Origin: CBDCWA01 sp046048295
Lineage (GTDB): Bacteria; Pseudomonadota; Alphaproteobacteria; Rhizobiales; Hyphomicrobiaceae
Length of the DNA stretch: 17,460 nt
Assembly (NCBI GenBank): GCA_046048295.1
Contig: JBJOGJ010000060.1
Coordinates: forward strand, 1 to 17,460
Reading direction: 5' to 3'
Positions 1 through 6,855 of the stretch are shown piece after piece. A program made the position numbers and the translations under genes. The notes under the pieces are model-generated. The model saw nothing but the letters and a program-made list of their open reading frames with translations, ran no database searches and had not been told where the DNA came from. Numbering within the stretch: the first letter of the stretch is position 1; each line of letters starts with the position of its first letter.

Positions 1-29
1 TTGGCGCTTTCGAGAAAAATTTTTGTCAT
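1..29 (-). CDS. Possible start of a leftward gene cut by the window edge
   Basis: On the minus strand an ATG at 29-27 opens nine codons (MTKIFLESA) that run off the left edge. A GGAG sequence lies about 11 bases upstream and the preceding 100 bases hold no competing gene. The product cannot be recognised from nine residues. The call rests only on the start context and on the fact that the downstream MFS operon also points left, so it could be chance. Confidence 0.3.
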
Positions 30-212
30 CAATTCCAGTCTCCGCGCAATTCTCTTTGCGAGAGAGGATGTCGGCGATTGCTTGTGGCAAGGTAGCGGAA
101 AATTGCATTTCATTTTTGAATTAGCATGGTCGCCGATGAGGCGAGAGATGGTACTTTTCAATTGGTGAACGAACTGAATTAACGCGTGGATCTATATTGT
201 TGCGGGTACGCC

Positions 213-1595
213 TTAACGGCCAGCCTGCGCCACCTTGGGATCGCGCCGAACGGCGTAGCTTCCAATGCCGAGGGCCACTGCGAGGATCGCAAATACGCCG
301 GCTGCGCCGGTGAGGCTCGCAAGCAGGCCGGCAAGGGCGGGCAATATTATCTGCGATACGCGGTTGCCGAACATGCGCATCGACACGACGGTGGCGCGTG
401 CTTCAGGCGGGGCGGCATTGACGAGGCTGGTAACGCTCAGTGTCGTTGCTAGCCCGATGCCAAATCCGAGCATCGCCGACGTGCAGTAGAGCACCCAAAC
501 AGGTAGTGGCAGGGCGAAAGCACCGAAGCCGGCAGCCGACATTGTGAGGGAGGCAATGAATAAGGGTTGGCGCCCGAAATTGCGTACAAGGCTCGCGTAG
601 AATATCCGAGATATGAGGCTGGCGATGGAACGCATCGTCAGGAGCAGTCCGACGCTGAAGGCTGTGATGCCAGTCTCCTGACCCAGCACCGGCAGGTAGA
701 CGGGTGCCAGTTCGACTGCCGTCATGGTGATGACGCCTACAACGATCAGCATCGGAATGCCAGGCATGGTCACGAGATCCCTGAGGGGTATCGATGGCGC
801 ATCCTTTTTCGATTTCGCGGCGGCCAGCGCGGGGCGCATGATCATCGCGATAGCAAATGCCGTAATGGCCAGTCCAACGCAGACAGCGAACAGGAAGCCT
901 GTTGGCGGATGCGCGGTGCCAACGGCTGATAGGGCGAGCAGCATCGGGCCGCTGGCATGACCGATCGAGTTGGCGATCATGTAGTTACCGAAAGCGAAGT
1001 CCCGGCGTTCGGTACTCGCTGATCTCACACAGATGATCTGCGAGGCGCCAATGTTGAGGATATGGCCTACGCCGTAGAGCGCGGTGAACAGGAAGAGGCT
1101 CGCGATGGAATGAGGAAAGAGCAAGAAACCAATGCCGGCGAAAATCTGAATGCCGGTACCGGTCCAGCACACGGTCACATCATGGCCGCGATCCATATAG
1201 CGACCGAGGGGAATGGCAATAAATGCAGGCAACAGGGAGAAGGTCGCGGAAATCAGGCCGAGCATAACGACAGAAAGCTCAAGTTCCAGAGCGCGATACA
1301 CGATCGTCACCTTGAACAGATTTCCGGCGGTCTGCGTCAGTGCGGCGTGGCCGAGGAGCGGCAGATGCAGGCGTTTGTCGACATCCGTAAACGCGCGATC
1401 GAGGCTGGCCCGGGACGTTGCCACGAATGAAACGACAGCAGACCACAGCGCCGCGACCCCGACCACGATGTTCAGCCACTTGCTGCGCGCCAATTCAGTA
1501 TTTGGGCGAATCCTCGCCACACGCCGCCGCATGAGCCTGAGCCGAGCAGCAAAGTGTCGCTTGCCCGGCTTTCGCGGTTCTGTATCCTGCGGCAT
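213..1595 (-). CDS. MFS transporter, probable aromatic-acid or metabolite permease
   Basis: A 460-residue integral membrane protein of the major facilitator superfamily, predicted to carry a small organic solute across the inner membrane by proton-coupled transport. About 12 hydrophobic helices are visible. The short loop after the second carries GRYMDRGHD, a form of MFS motif A (GxxxDRxG). The N-terminal 40 residues are Arg/Lys-rich and cytoplasmic, so a start at Met22 is also possible. The gene begins 13 bases after the stop of the ring-cleaving dioxygenase gene on the same strand, so the two are very probably one operon. This suggests that the transporter imports, or exports, the aromatic substrate or an intermediate. 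Substrate specificity cannot be read from the sequence. The family call is firm and the substrate is inference. Confidence 0.85.
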   Translation of the reverse strand: MPQDTEPRKPGKRHFAARLRLMRRRVARIRPNTELARSKWLNIVVGVAALWSAVVSFVATSRASLDRAFTDVDKRLHLPLLGHAALTQTAGNLFKVTIVYRALELELSVVMLGLISATFSLLPAFIAIPLGRYMDRGHDVTVCWTGTGIQIFAGIGFLLFPHSIASLFLFTALYGVGHILNIGASQIICVRSASTERRDFAFGNYMIANSIGHASGPMLLALSAVGTAHPPTGFLFAVCVGLAITAFAIAMIMRPALAAAKSKKDAPSIPLRDLVTMPGIPMLIVVGVITMTAVELAPVYLPVLGQETGITAFSVGLLLTMRSIASLISRIFYASLVRNFGRQPLFIASLTMSAAGFGAFALPLPVWVLYCTSAMLGFGIGLATTLSVTSLVNAAPPEARATVVSMRMFGNRVSQIILPALAGLLASLTGAAGVFAILAVALGIGSYAVRRDPKVAQAGR

Positions 1596-1608
1596 GTCGG
1601 TCGCCGAC

Positions 1609-2652
1609 CTACTGCACGGGATATTGCTCTTGCCAGAAGCCCAATGCTTCCTGGCCCGCGCGATCCGAATAGGAGAAGATTACCATTTCGGTGTCAGCCT
1701 CGAAGTGGTAGCTCGTCCAGGAGGGTGCAACGGCAACATCGTGCTCGGCGACTTCAAAGGTTTCTCCTGCGGCTACAAAACGCCCATTTCCCTCGACGAT
1801 GCAAAACACGGTGCCATCCGTCGAGCGGTAGTCCTTGCCGACGAAACCCTTTGGCAGCAGTTGCATGAAGACGGCCATGGTCGAGAACGGGTGGCGGCCT
1901 GTAGCGGGGTTTGCGTAGCGGAGCTTGGTGGCGTGTGCCGGATGAATATCGGTGGTACCGGCGAGATGGGCCAGGGCCTTGCGTGTGCGGGCGTAGGGGT
2001 AGTGTAGAACCGGTGACTGCGGGCTATCCGGCTTGAAGTCCACGGGCAGCATGTTGGAGCCGAAAGCGGCGAAGCTGTCGCCTTCCTTGCGGAATAGGTT
2101 CTGGCGTTCCTCGGTCATATCCTCGCGGAAGGTGGTGCCGAGAAACTTTGTGAACGGGGTGTCTAGGCCGTCGAGCCAGACGACAGGGTCGCTACCGAGA
2201 TTGCCATGATCGTGCCAGGCCCAGTTCGGCGTAACGATGAAGTCGCCGGGGTGCATGCTCAACTGCTCGCCATCGACGGCGGTGTAGGCTCCCTCGCCCT
2301 CGACAACAAAGCGCAGGGCATTGGGCGTGTGGCGATGGGAGGGAGCGATCTCGCCCGGCAGGATGATCTGCAGTCCGGCGTAGAGTGTGCTGGTGACATA
2401 GGTGGTGCCGCGCAGCGAGGGGTTCTCCAGCACCAGAACGCGGCGCTCGGCCTCCTTCTTGGCTATCAGCTTGCTGGCCCGGACGAGTTCGGGGCGGACG
2501 TCTGTGTATCGCCACCGGGCGGGCACGCAGTTGTCACCGGGCTTCATGCCGCCGGCCCGCTCCCACAACGGCATCATGTTCATCTTCGAAATGTCTTTGG
2601 ACAGTTTGTCGAGGTCGGAACCCGGTGCGGGTTTCAGGGTCTCACTGCTCAC
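1609..2652 (-). CDS. Gentisate/salicylate 1,2-dioxygenase-type cupin ring-cleavage enzyme
   Basis: A cytoplasmic Fe(II) extradiol-type dioxygenase of the bicupin class III family (gentisate, salicylate, 1-hydroxy-2-naphthoate and 5-nitrosalicylate dioxygenases). It opens the ring between the carboxyl-bearing and hydroxyl-bearing carbons. I chose the GTG at 2652: AGGAG lies 6-7 bases upstream and the resulting 347 residues match the family length. The longer ATG form would start at 2694. The N-terminal cupin has HRH (His106, His108) followed by ALRFVVEG, and WHDHG supplies His147. The 2- and 41-residue spacings equal those of the iron ligands His119, His121 and His160 in the Pseudaminobacter salicylate dioxygenase. 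Arg114 then falls on that enzyme's substrate-binding Arg127. The C-terminal cupin lacks a metal triad, as is usual, and ends with the conserved FSYSDRAGQEALGFW region. Whether gentisate or a substituted salicylate is the substrate cannot be decided from sequence alone. Confidence 0.88.
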   Translation of the reverse strand: MSSETLKPAPGSDLDKLSKDISKMNMMPLWERAGGMKPGDNCVPARWRYTDVRPELVRASKLIAKKEAERRVLVLENPSLRGTTYVTSTLYAGLQIILPGEIAPSHRHTPNALRFVVEGEGAYTAVDGEQLSMHPGDFIVTPNWAWHDHGNLGSDPVVWLDGLDTPFTKFLGTTFREDMTEERQNLFRKEGDSFAAFGSNMLPVDFKPDSPQSPVLHYPYARTRKALAHLAGTTDIHPAHATKLRYANPATGRHPFSTMAVFMQLLPKGFVGKDYRSTDGTVFCIVEGNGRFVAAGETFEVAEHDVAVAPSWTSYHFEADTEMVIFSYSDRAGQEALGFWQEQYPVQ

Positions 2653-2825
2653 GACGGTCTCCTGGCAAGGCTGCCGGGCGGCAGCCGCACGCATGGCAGC
2701 TTTCGAAAAATGCCCGGCCGGGGGATTGGGATTTCATCCGAATTGATCTTAGAATGCGCCTGGAACCATTGTCTTGCAATAACTGCCGGCTGCGACACAG
2801 GGCGAAGCGGGCGAAGGAGGTATGA
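2653..2825. promoter_or_regulatory. Divergent control region between dioxygenase and hydrolase operons
   Basis: This 173-base gap separates two divergent catabolic operons and must hold both promoters. At 2768-2780 there is ATTG-N5-CAAT, a dyad that overlaps a T-N11-A pattern of the kind bound by LysR-type regulators. I see no convincing -35/-10 pair. A strong Shine-Dalgarno (AAGGAGG) lies just before the hydrolase start. No regulator gene is present in the window, so the operator assignment is weak. Confidence 0.35.
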
Positions 2826-3572
2826 ATGTCTTACAGGAGCATTGTTGCCGACACGATGAAATTCAAGGCGCACGGCGGCGACGAGGGGGAACTCTATTAT
2901 GCTCGGCCGAGCGCGCCCGGTAAGTATCCTGGCGTGGTCTTGATCCACCACATGCCGGGTTGGGACAACTGGACCATGGAGACGGTCCGCAACCTCGCGC
3001 ACCATGGGTTCGCAACCGCTTCGCCACACCTCTATTTCAGATTCGGACCTGGCAGCCCCGATGATGTTGCGGCCAAGGCCCGTCCGGCAGGCGGCACGCA
3101 TGACGATATGGTGGTTGGCGATGTAGCCGGTGCGATGGCGTTCCTGAGAGCGCAGCCGGAGTCGAACGGCAAAGTCGGGATAATGGGCTTCTGCTCGGGC
3201 GGGCGCTATACTTTCATTTCGGCGTGCAAGATCGATGACGTCGATGCGGCGGTCGATTGCTGGGGCGGCAACATGGTGCCAGGTGATCCGGCCCGCATCA
3301 CGCCGAACAAGCCGCATCTTGGTATTGAATTTGCCGAAGGGCTCAACTGCCCGCTGCTCGGCATCTTCGGCAATGATGACAAGAATCCCAATCCGGACGA
3401 CGTCAACCTTATCGAGAGCGAGCTGAAGAAGCACGGTAAGCAATTTGCGTTCCATCGTTACGATGGCGCTGCGCACTCGTTCTTCGACAGCCACCGGGCA
3501 GCCTACAGGCCAGAGCAGGCAATCGATGCGTGGAAGAAGATCTATGCGTTCTGGAACGAGCACCTGAAGTAA
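2826..3572 (+). CDS. Dienelactone hydrolase family protein
   Basis: A 248-residue cytoplasmic alpha/beta hydrolase of the dienelactone hydrolase (DLH, carboxymethylenebutenolidase) family. Members open lactones formed after ring cleavage. The nucleophile is Cys123 in GFCSGG. The acid is an Asp of FGNDD (184 or 185) and the catalytic His is in GAAHSFF (His217), the usual Cys-Asp-His order. The length is typical. The loop that in classical DLH reads QEIFG, with the Glu that holds the cysteine, here reads HHMPG, so that Glu appears replaced by His. The start is fixed by AAGGAGG close upstream. It is the first gene of a plus-strand operon and is divergent from the ring-cleavage dioxygenase, which fits hydrolysis of a lactone made from a substituted salicylate. 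That substrate is inference. Confidence 0.88.
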   Translation: MSYRSIVADTMKFKAHGGDEGELYYARPSAPGKYPGVVLIHHMPGWDNWTMETVRNLAHHGFATASPHLYFRFGPGSPDDVAAKARPAGGTHDDMVVGDVAGAMAFLRAQPESNGKVGIMGFCSGGRYTFISACKIDDVDAAVDCWGGNMVPGDPARITPNKPHLGIEFAEGLNCPLLGIFGNDDKNPNPDDVNLIESELKKHGKQFAFHRYDGAAHSFFDSHRAAYRPEQAIDAWKKIYAFWNEHLK

Positions 3573-3584
3573 GGGGGGTGTGCA

Positions 3585-3851
3585 ATGTGTTCATACATTA
3601 CGGAACAGACCAAGATCGAGGGCAGCGCAAAAGGGCCGACAGGCTGGATGAAAGTTGACACGGCCAATGTCTACTTCGACCATCCCTATCACTCGCATCT
3701 TGATCACACTCTCAACATCGACTTCGTCAACGCTGCCGAAGGCGGGACGGAGCGGGTCGCGGTGGAACTCAGTGCCGCTTCGGCCCGGGCACTCATCGAG
3801 AAGATCGAGGCGGCATTGGCCTCCGGGGCCGCGGCACATCTCGAGGTGTAA
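3585..3851 (+). CDS. Small protein resembling DUF6295, function unknown
   Basis: An 88-residue soluble protein with no signal peptide or membrane helix. The sequence opens MCSYITE, continues with a GSAKGPTGW segment and a VYFDHPYHSHLDHTLNIDF segment rich in His and Asp, and ends in a helical Ala-rich region. The pattern matches my memory of the uncharacterised DUF6295 family, although I could not check it. The cluster of His/Asp residues (Asp32, His33, His36, His38, Asp40, His41) could bind a metal or an acidic ligand, which is speculation. The gene sits 12 bases after the hydrolase stop with a G-rich ribosome site, and 4 bases before the Rieske oxygenase gene. Its place inside the operon suggests that it is an accessory subunit or a small enzyme of the same pathway. 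Confidence 0.8.
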   Translation: MCSYITEQTKIEGSAKGPTGWMKVDTANVYFDHPYHSHLDHTLNIDFVNAAEGGTERVAVELSAASARALIEKIEAALASGAAAHLEV

Positions 3852-3855
3852 GTGA

Positions 3856-5130
3856 ATGCTTAGCGCCGAGAAGAACAAGCTTCTTACGGAAGTCGAGCCT
3901 GGTGCCCCGATGGGCGATCTGCTCCGGCGCTACTGGCAGCCGATCGCGGGGGTGAGCGAGTTCGACGAAAATCCGGTGAAGTCGGTAAGGTTCTTCGGGG
4001 AGGATCTAGTCCTCTACAAGGATCTTGCCGGCAACTTCGGCCTCGTCGATCGCCACTGCCCGCATCGGCGTGCGGATCTCTCCTACGGTTTCGTCGAGCA
4101 GGAGGGTATCCGGTGCAGCTATCACGGGTGGCTGATAGGTGCCGATGGCAAGCTCATCGAGGCGCCCTATGACGATCTTGTCAATCCGGGCTCGGGGCTC
4201 AAGGCGAAGTGCCGGACACCTGCCTATCCGGTGCGACCGCTGGCCGGAATGCTCTGGGCCTACATGGGCCCGGATCCGGCGCCAGAGCTGCCGGTCTGGG
4301 AGCCGTTCACGTGGGAGAACGGTTTTGTTGAGGTCGTCGGAGTGCACATTCCCTGCAACTGGCTGCAGTGCCAGGAGAACTCGATCGATCCTGTGCATTT
4401 CGAGTGGATGCATGACAACTGGTCCGTGAGACTCGCCGGGGAACTTGGGCCCTACGCGCCACGGCACGTGAAGCTGGCATTCGAGGAGTTCGAATACGGT
4501 CTCGTCTACAAGCGGATACGCGAAGGCATGACGGAGGCCGACCCGCGTTGGCAGGTAGGCCGAGTTGCGCTTTGGCCAAACGGTTTCTTTCTCGGCACGC
4601 ATTTCGAGTGGCGGGTTCCCGTAGATGACGAAAGCACGCTGTGCATGTCATGGTTTTTTACCCGGCGGCCGAACGATCTCGGGCCATACAAGCAAGAGAG
4701 AATTCCTGCATGGTACGGACCCATGACGGGTGAGGACGGACGATGGATCACCAGTCATATCATCAACCAGGATGCGATTGGCTGGGCAGGGCAGGGCCGC
4801 ATTGCCGATCGCACGAAGGAGACACTCGGTGCCGGCGATCGCGGCGTTACGATGATGCGCCAGCGGCTTTTGCGCGACCTCGATGCAATTGCGGTGGGAG
4901 GCGATCCGTCGGGCATCATTCGCGACCCCGCCGTGGCAGGATTTGTCGAACTGCCGACGCCGACCCGGGAGCTGTTTCGCGATGGTTTGCCGCTCGCCGA
5001 GTGCCGGACCGACCCGATTTTTTCAGGTCGGTTCGCCGGCAACCGCTGGGTCTACGGTCAGCCGGAAGGCGTGCGACAGGAATTTCTCGAGGCGATGGGC
5101 ATAGCCAACGAAGAGCAGGTCGCTGAATAG
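3856..5130 (+). CDS. Rieske non-heme iron oxygenase, phthalate 4,5-dioxygenase-type large subunit
   Basis: A 424-residue oxygenase component that uses electrons from a separate reductase to hydroxylate, dihydroxylate or O/N-dealkylate an aromatic or related substrate in the cytoplasm. The N-terminal PMGDLLRRYWQPI start is typical of the phthalate 4,5-dioxygenase-like group. The Rieske [2Fe-2S] ligands are Cys68, His70, Cys87 and His90 (CPH and CSYHGW). The mononuclear iron site is seen as N175, D178, H181 and H186 (NSIDPVHFEWMH), with Asp306 in INQDAIGW as the likely carboxylate ligand. Asp178 is the residue expected to link neighbouring subunits. The gene is 4 bases after the DUF6295-like gene. 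No small beta subunit follows, consistent with an alpha-only trimer, and no reductase gene is present in the window. Substrate unknown. Confidence 0.9.
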   Translation: MLSAEKNKLLTEVEPGAPMGDLLRRYWQPIAGVSEFDENPVKSVRFFGEDLVLYKDLAGNFGLVDRHCPHRRADLSYGFVEQEGIRCSYHGWLIGADGKLIEAPYDDLVNPGSGLKAKCRTPAYPVRPLAGMLWAYMGPDPAPELPVWEPFTWENGFVEVVGVHIPCNWLQCQENSIDPVHFEWMHDNWSVRLAGELGPYAPRHVKLAFEEFEYGLVYKRIREGMTEADPRWQVGRVALWPNGFFLGTHFEWRVPVDDESTLCMSWFFTRRPNDLGPYKQERIPAWYGPMTGEDGRWITSHIINQDAIGWAGQGRIADRTKETLGAGDRGVTMMRQRLLRDLDAIAVGGDPSGIIRDPAVAGFVELPTPTRELFRDGLPLAECRTDPIFSGRFAGNRWVYGQPEGVRQEFLEAMGIANEEQVAE

Positions 5131-5182
5131 TATGAACTGATCATAGAACGAGCCGAACCAAACCGAACCGGGAGCGAAACCG

Positions 5183-6283
5183 ATGCTTTTCCTGCACAAC
5201 GACATGATCGAGAAACTGCTCACCATCAAGGAATGCATCGATGTGCAGGAAGAGGCATTCATGGCCATGGAGGACGGCCAGGCGATTCACCGCCCGCGTA
5301 TCGATATGTACACGCCCTCGAAGCCGAAGGACGGTTATTATCGCTGGGGGACCATGGAGGGTTGGTACAACGGCATCTTCGCCATCCGCATGAAGTCGGA
5401 TGTCATCACCTGGCCGCGTATGGACAACGGCGGTTGGACTGAGGACAAGTATTGCGTGGAGCCGGGCACCTATTGTGGCCTGATAATGCTGTTCTCGTCG
5501 GAGAACGGTGCGCCGCTCGGGATCATCAATGACGGAATCCTGCAACACATGCGCGTTGGTGCAGGGGCAGGACTTGGTGTCAAACATCTCTCACGGAAGA
5601 ACTCCGAGATCGTCGGCATGCTCGGCTCCGGCGGCATGGCGCGCACCTATCTCGAAGCCTTCTGCGCCGTACGGCCGATCAAACGGTGCAACGTCTACAG
5701 CCCGACGAAGGCGAACCGCGAGGCCTTTGCCGATGAAATGAGTAAGAAGCTCGGTATCGAGGTTGTGCCGATGGCGGGGGCACGAGAGGCCGTCATGGGA
5801 TGCGATATCCTATCGAGTTCCACCGACAGCATGACGCCGACCTTCGAGGCCTCCTGGCTTGAGCCCGGCATGCACATCGTCAATCTCTCCAACATGGAGA
5901 TTTCAGAAGAGGCATTCGCCAGATTCGATGTGGTCATCAGGCAGGGGATCGGCGGGTTGAAGCTGCCTGACACTGAACGCATTCAAGCCGAGCGCGGCAT
6001 GAGCCCGATTGCGTGGATCGCGGGGAACGAGGAGGAGATGAAACGCCTGCCGGAGAAAGGCAGTGGGCCCGGGTTCGGTGGCGACTGGCCGGACTTCTGC
6101 GACCTTGTCTATGGTCGCGTTAAAGGTCGGACATCAGACGATCAAGTTACATTCTATCATAACATCGGAAACCAGGGGCTTCAGTTCGCGGCCGTCGGTG
6201 GGCTGGCACTGAAGAAGGCGGAAGCGGCAGGGATGGGGCGCGCGTTGCCGCGCGAGTGGTTTACGCAAGACGTCCGAGATTAA
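5183..6283 (+). CDS. Ornithine cyclodeaminase / mu-crystallin family NAD(P)-dependent oxidoreductase
   Basis: A 366-residue Rossmann-fold protein of the ornithine cyclodeaminase/mu-crystallin family. The family includes cyclodeaminases, imine reductases and opine-type dehydrogenases acting on amino or imino acids. The nucleotide-binding motif is GMLGSGGMA (148-153). RMKSD holds a Lys (71) at the place of the catalytic lysine, and QHMRVGAGA holds the substrate-carboxylate Arg (124). The region that in true ornithine cyclodeaminase carries the catalytic Asp reads VNLSNMEIS with no Asp, so ornithine is an unlikely substrate. The protein is somewhat longer than the usual 310-350 residues, with extra sequence around 40-95. 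The ATG follows a GGGAGC ribosome site. It lies 52 bases after the Rieske gene in the same direction and is the last gene of the operon. Confidence 0.85.
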   Translation: MLFLHNDMIEKLLTIKECIDVQEEAFMAMEDGQAIHRPRIDMYTPSKPKDGYYRWGTMEGWYNGIFAIRMKSDVITWPRMDNGGWTEDKYCVEPGTYCGLIMLFSSENGAPLGIINDGILQHMRVGAGAGLGVKHLSRKNSEIVGMLGSGGMARTYLEAFCAVRPIKRCNVYSPTKANREAFADEMSKKLGIEVVPMAGAREAVMGCDILSSSTDSMTPTFEASWLEPGMHIVNLSNMEISEEAFARFDVVIRQGIGGLKLPDTERIQAERGMSPIAWIAGNEEEMKRLPEKGSGPGFGGDWPDFCDLVYGRVKGRTSDDQVTFYHNIGNQGLQFAAVGGLALKKAEAAGMGRALPREWFTQDVRD

Positions 6284-6429
6284 GGGCGGGCGGCTTCATA
6301 CAGTGCCGTCTTGCCGGCATGGGGAGCGCTCCCGATGGGAACGGGCTCCCCGCGTCCTGCATGTTCGGGGACTCGCACCGCCAACAGCACACCGATCGCG
6401 AGTGCAGTCAGGGCGAGAGTGATCTTCAT
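6280..6429 (-). CDS. Predicted 49-residue exported or membrane-anchored peptide
   Basis: A short reading frame coding MKITLALTALAIGVLLAV, a positively charged start followed by a clean hydrophobic segment, and then a hydrophilic tail rich in Gly, Pro, Arg and His. It looks like a signal peptide or a single N-terminal anchor with about 25 residues outside. The stop overlaps the stop of the convergent cyclodeaminase-family gene by two bases. A weak GAAGG lies before the ATG. No family is recognised. Its similarity in design to the 43-residue gene upstream supports it being real, but such a short frame could be chance. Confidence 0.4.
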   Translation of the reverse strand: MKITLALTALAIGVLLAVRVPEHAGRGEPVPIGSAPHAGKTALYEAARP

Positions 6430-6459
6430 CAAAGCCTTCAACGAGTTCTCCGACTTGGA

Positions 6460-6491
6460 GGTCGACCGGTTGCAAGGGCAACCGGTCGACC
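6460..6491. terminator. Perfect 14-bp inverted repeat with 4-base loop
   Basis: The arms GGTCGACCGGTTGC (6460-6473) and GCAACCGGTCGACC (6478-6491) are exact complements around AAGG. It starts 12 bases past the stop of the 43-residue gene on the minus strand and lies 30 bases upstream of the 49-residue gene. No T-run follows on either strand. It could be a transcript-stabilising stem, an attenuator or partial terminator between the two small genes, or a bidirectional stop for the converging operons. Confidence 0.6.
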
Positions 6492-6503
6492 GTGGAGGCG
6501 GTG

Positions 6504-6635
6504 TCAGTTGTCACCCTGTGTGAAGGCTTCCATAGCCCATTCCTGAGGGTAGAGATCGCCATTGCCTGCTTGTGACGGAGCGGTGGCGGCAAGGATGGCA
6601 AACGAGACGGCAATCGCTGCGAGGAAGGTCTTCAT
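6504..6635 (-). CDS. Predicted 43-residue secreted peptide
   Basis: The reading frame begins MKTFLAAIAVSFAILAATA and gives a textbook signal peptide: Lys, a hydrophobic core, then a likely signal peptidase cut after S-Q-A (residue 23). The mature part would be about 20 residues starting GNGDLYPQEW, acidic and aromatic. GGAGA lies just upstream of the ATG at 6635, at good distance. The gene is 217 bases downstream of the second double-cupin gene on the same strand and may have its own promoter in that gap. I recognise no family. The clear signal peptide and ribosome site make a real gene likely. Confidence 0.55.
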   Translation of the reverse strand: MKTFLAAIAVSFAILAATAPSQAGNGDLYPQEWAMEAFTQGDN

Positions 6636-6835
6636 GATCATCTCCACTTTGTGGCTTGCTCTGTTCTAACCGGGTGAGTGTTGCCACCCGATGAGGAGAA
6701 GATACGCGATCGGTACCCGGAATCCATACGTCCTCGCGGGCTCGTGAGGTCTGTTGATGGTTGGTTATGGCGGTGTGATCGGACCGTGATTGCCAATAAG
6801 ATGCGCGCCGATCCGCCCGGGCCGGCGCGCACAAA

Positions 6836-6855
6836 GATCGGAGGGCGTCCGATTA
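6836..6855 (-). terminator. Weak hairpin overlapping the end of the second double-cupin gene
   Basis: On the minus strand ATCGGA and TCCGAT pair around CGCCC directly at the TAA stop, followed by CTTTGTG. The stem is only 6 bp and the T-run is poor, so it is at best a weak terminator or pause site. The rest of the 6636-6852 gap holds no gene that I can support. Confidence 0.3.

Noticed and set aside
2649..3563. A 304-codon minus-strand frame opposite the dienelactone hydrolase
   Set aside because: Antisense shadow. The plus-strand hydrolase has a full catalytic triad and a strong ribosome site, and the minus frame overlaps the dioxygenase promoter.
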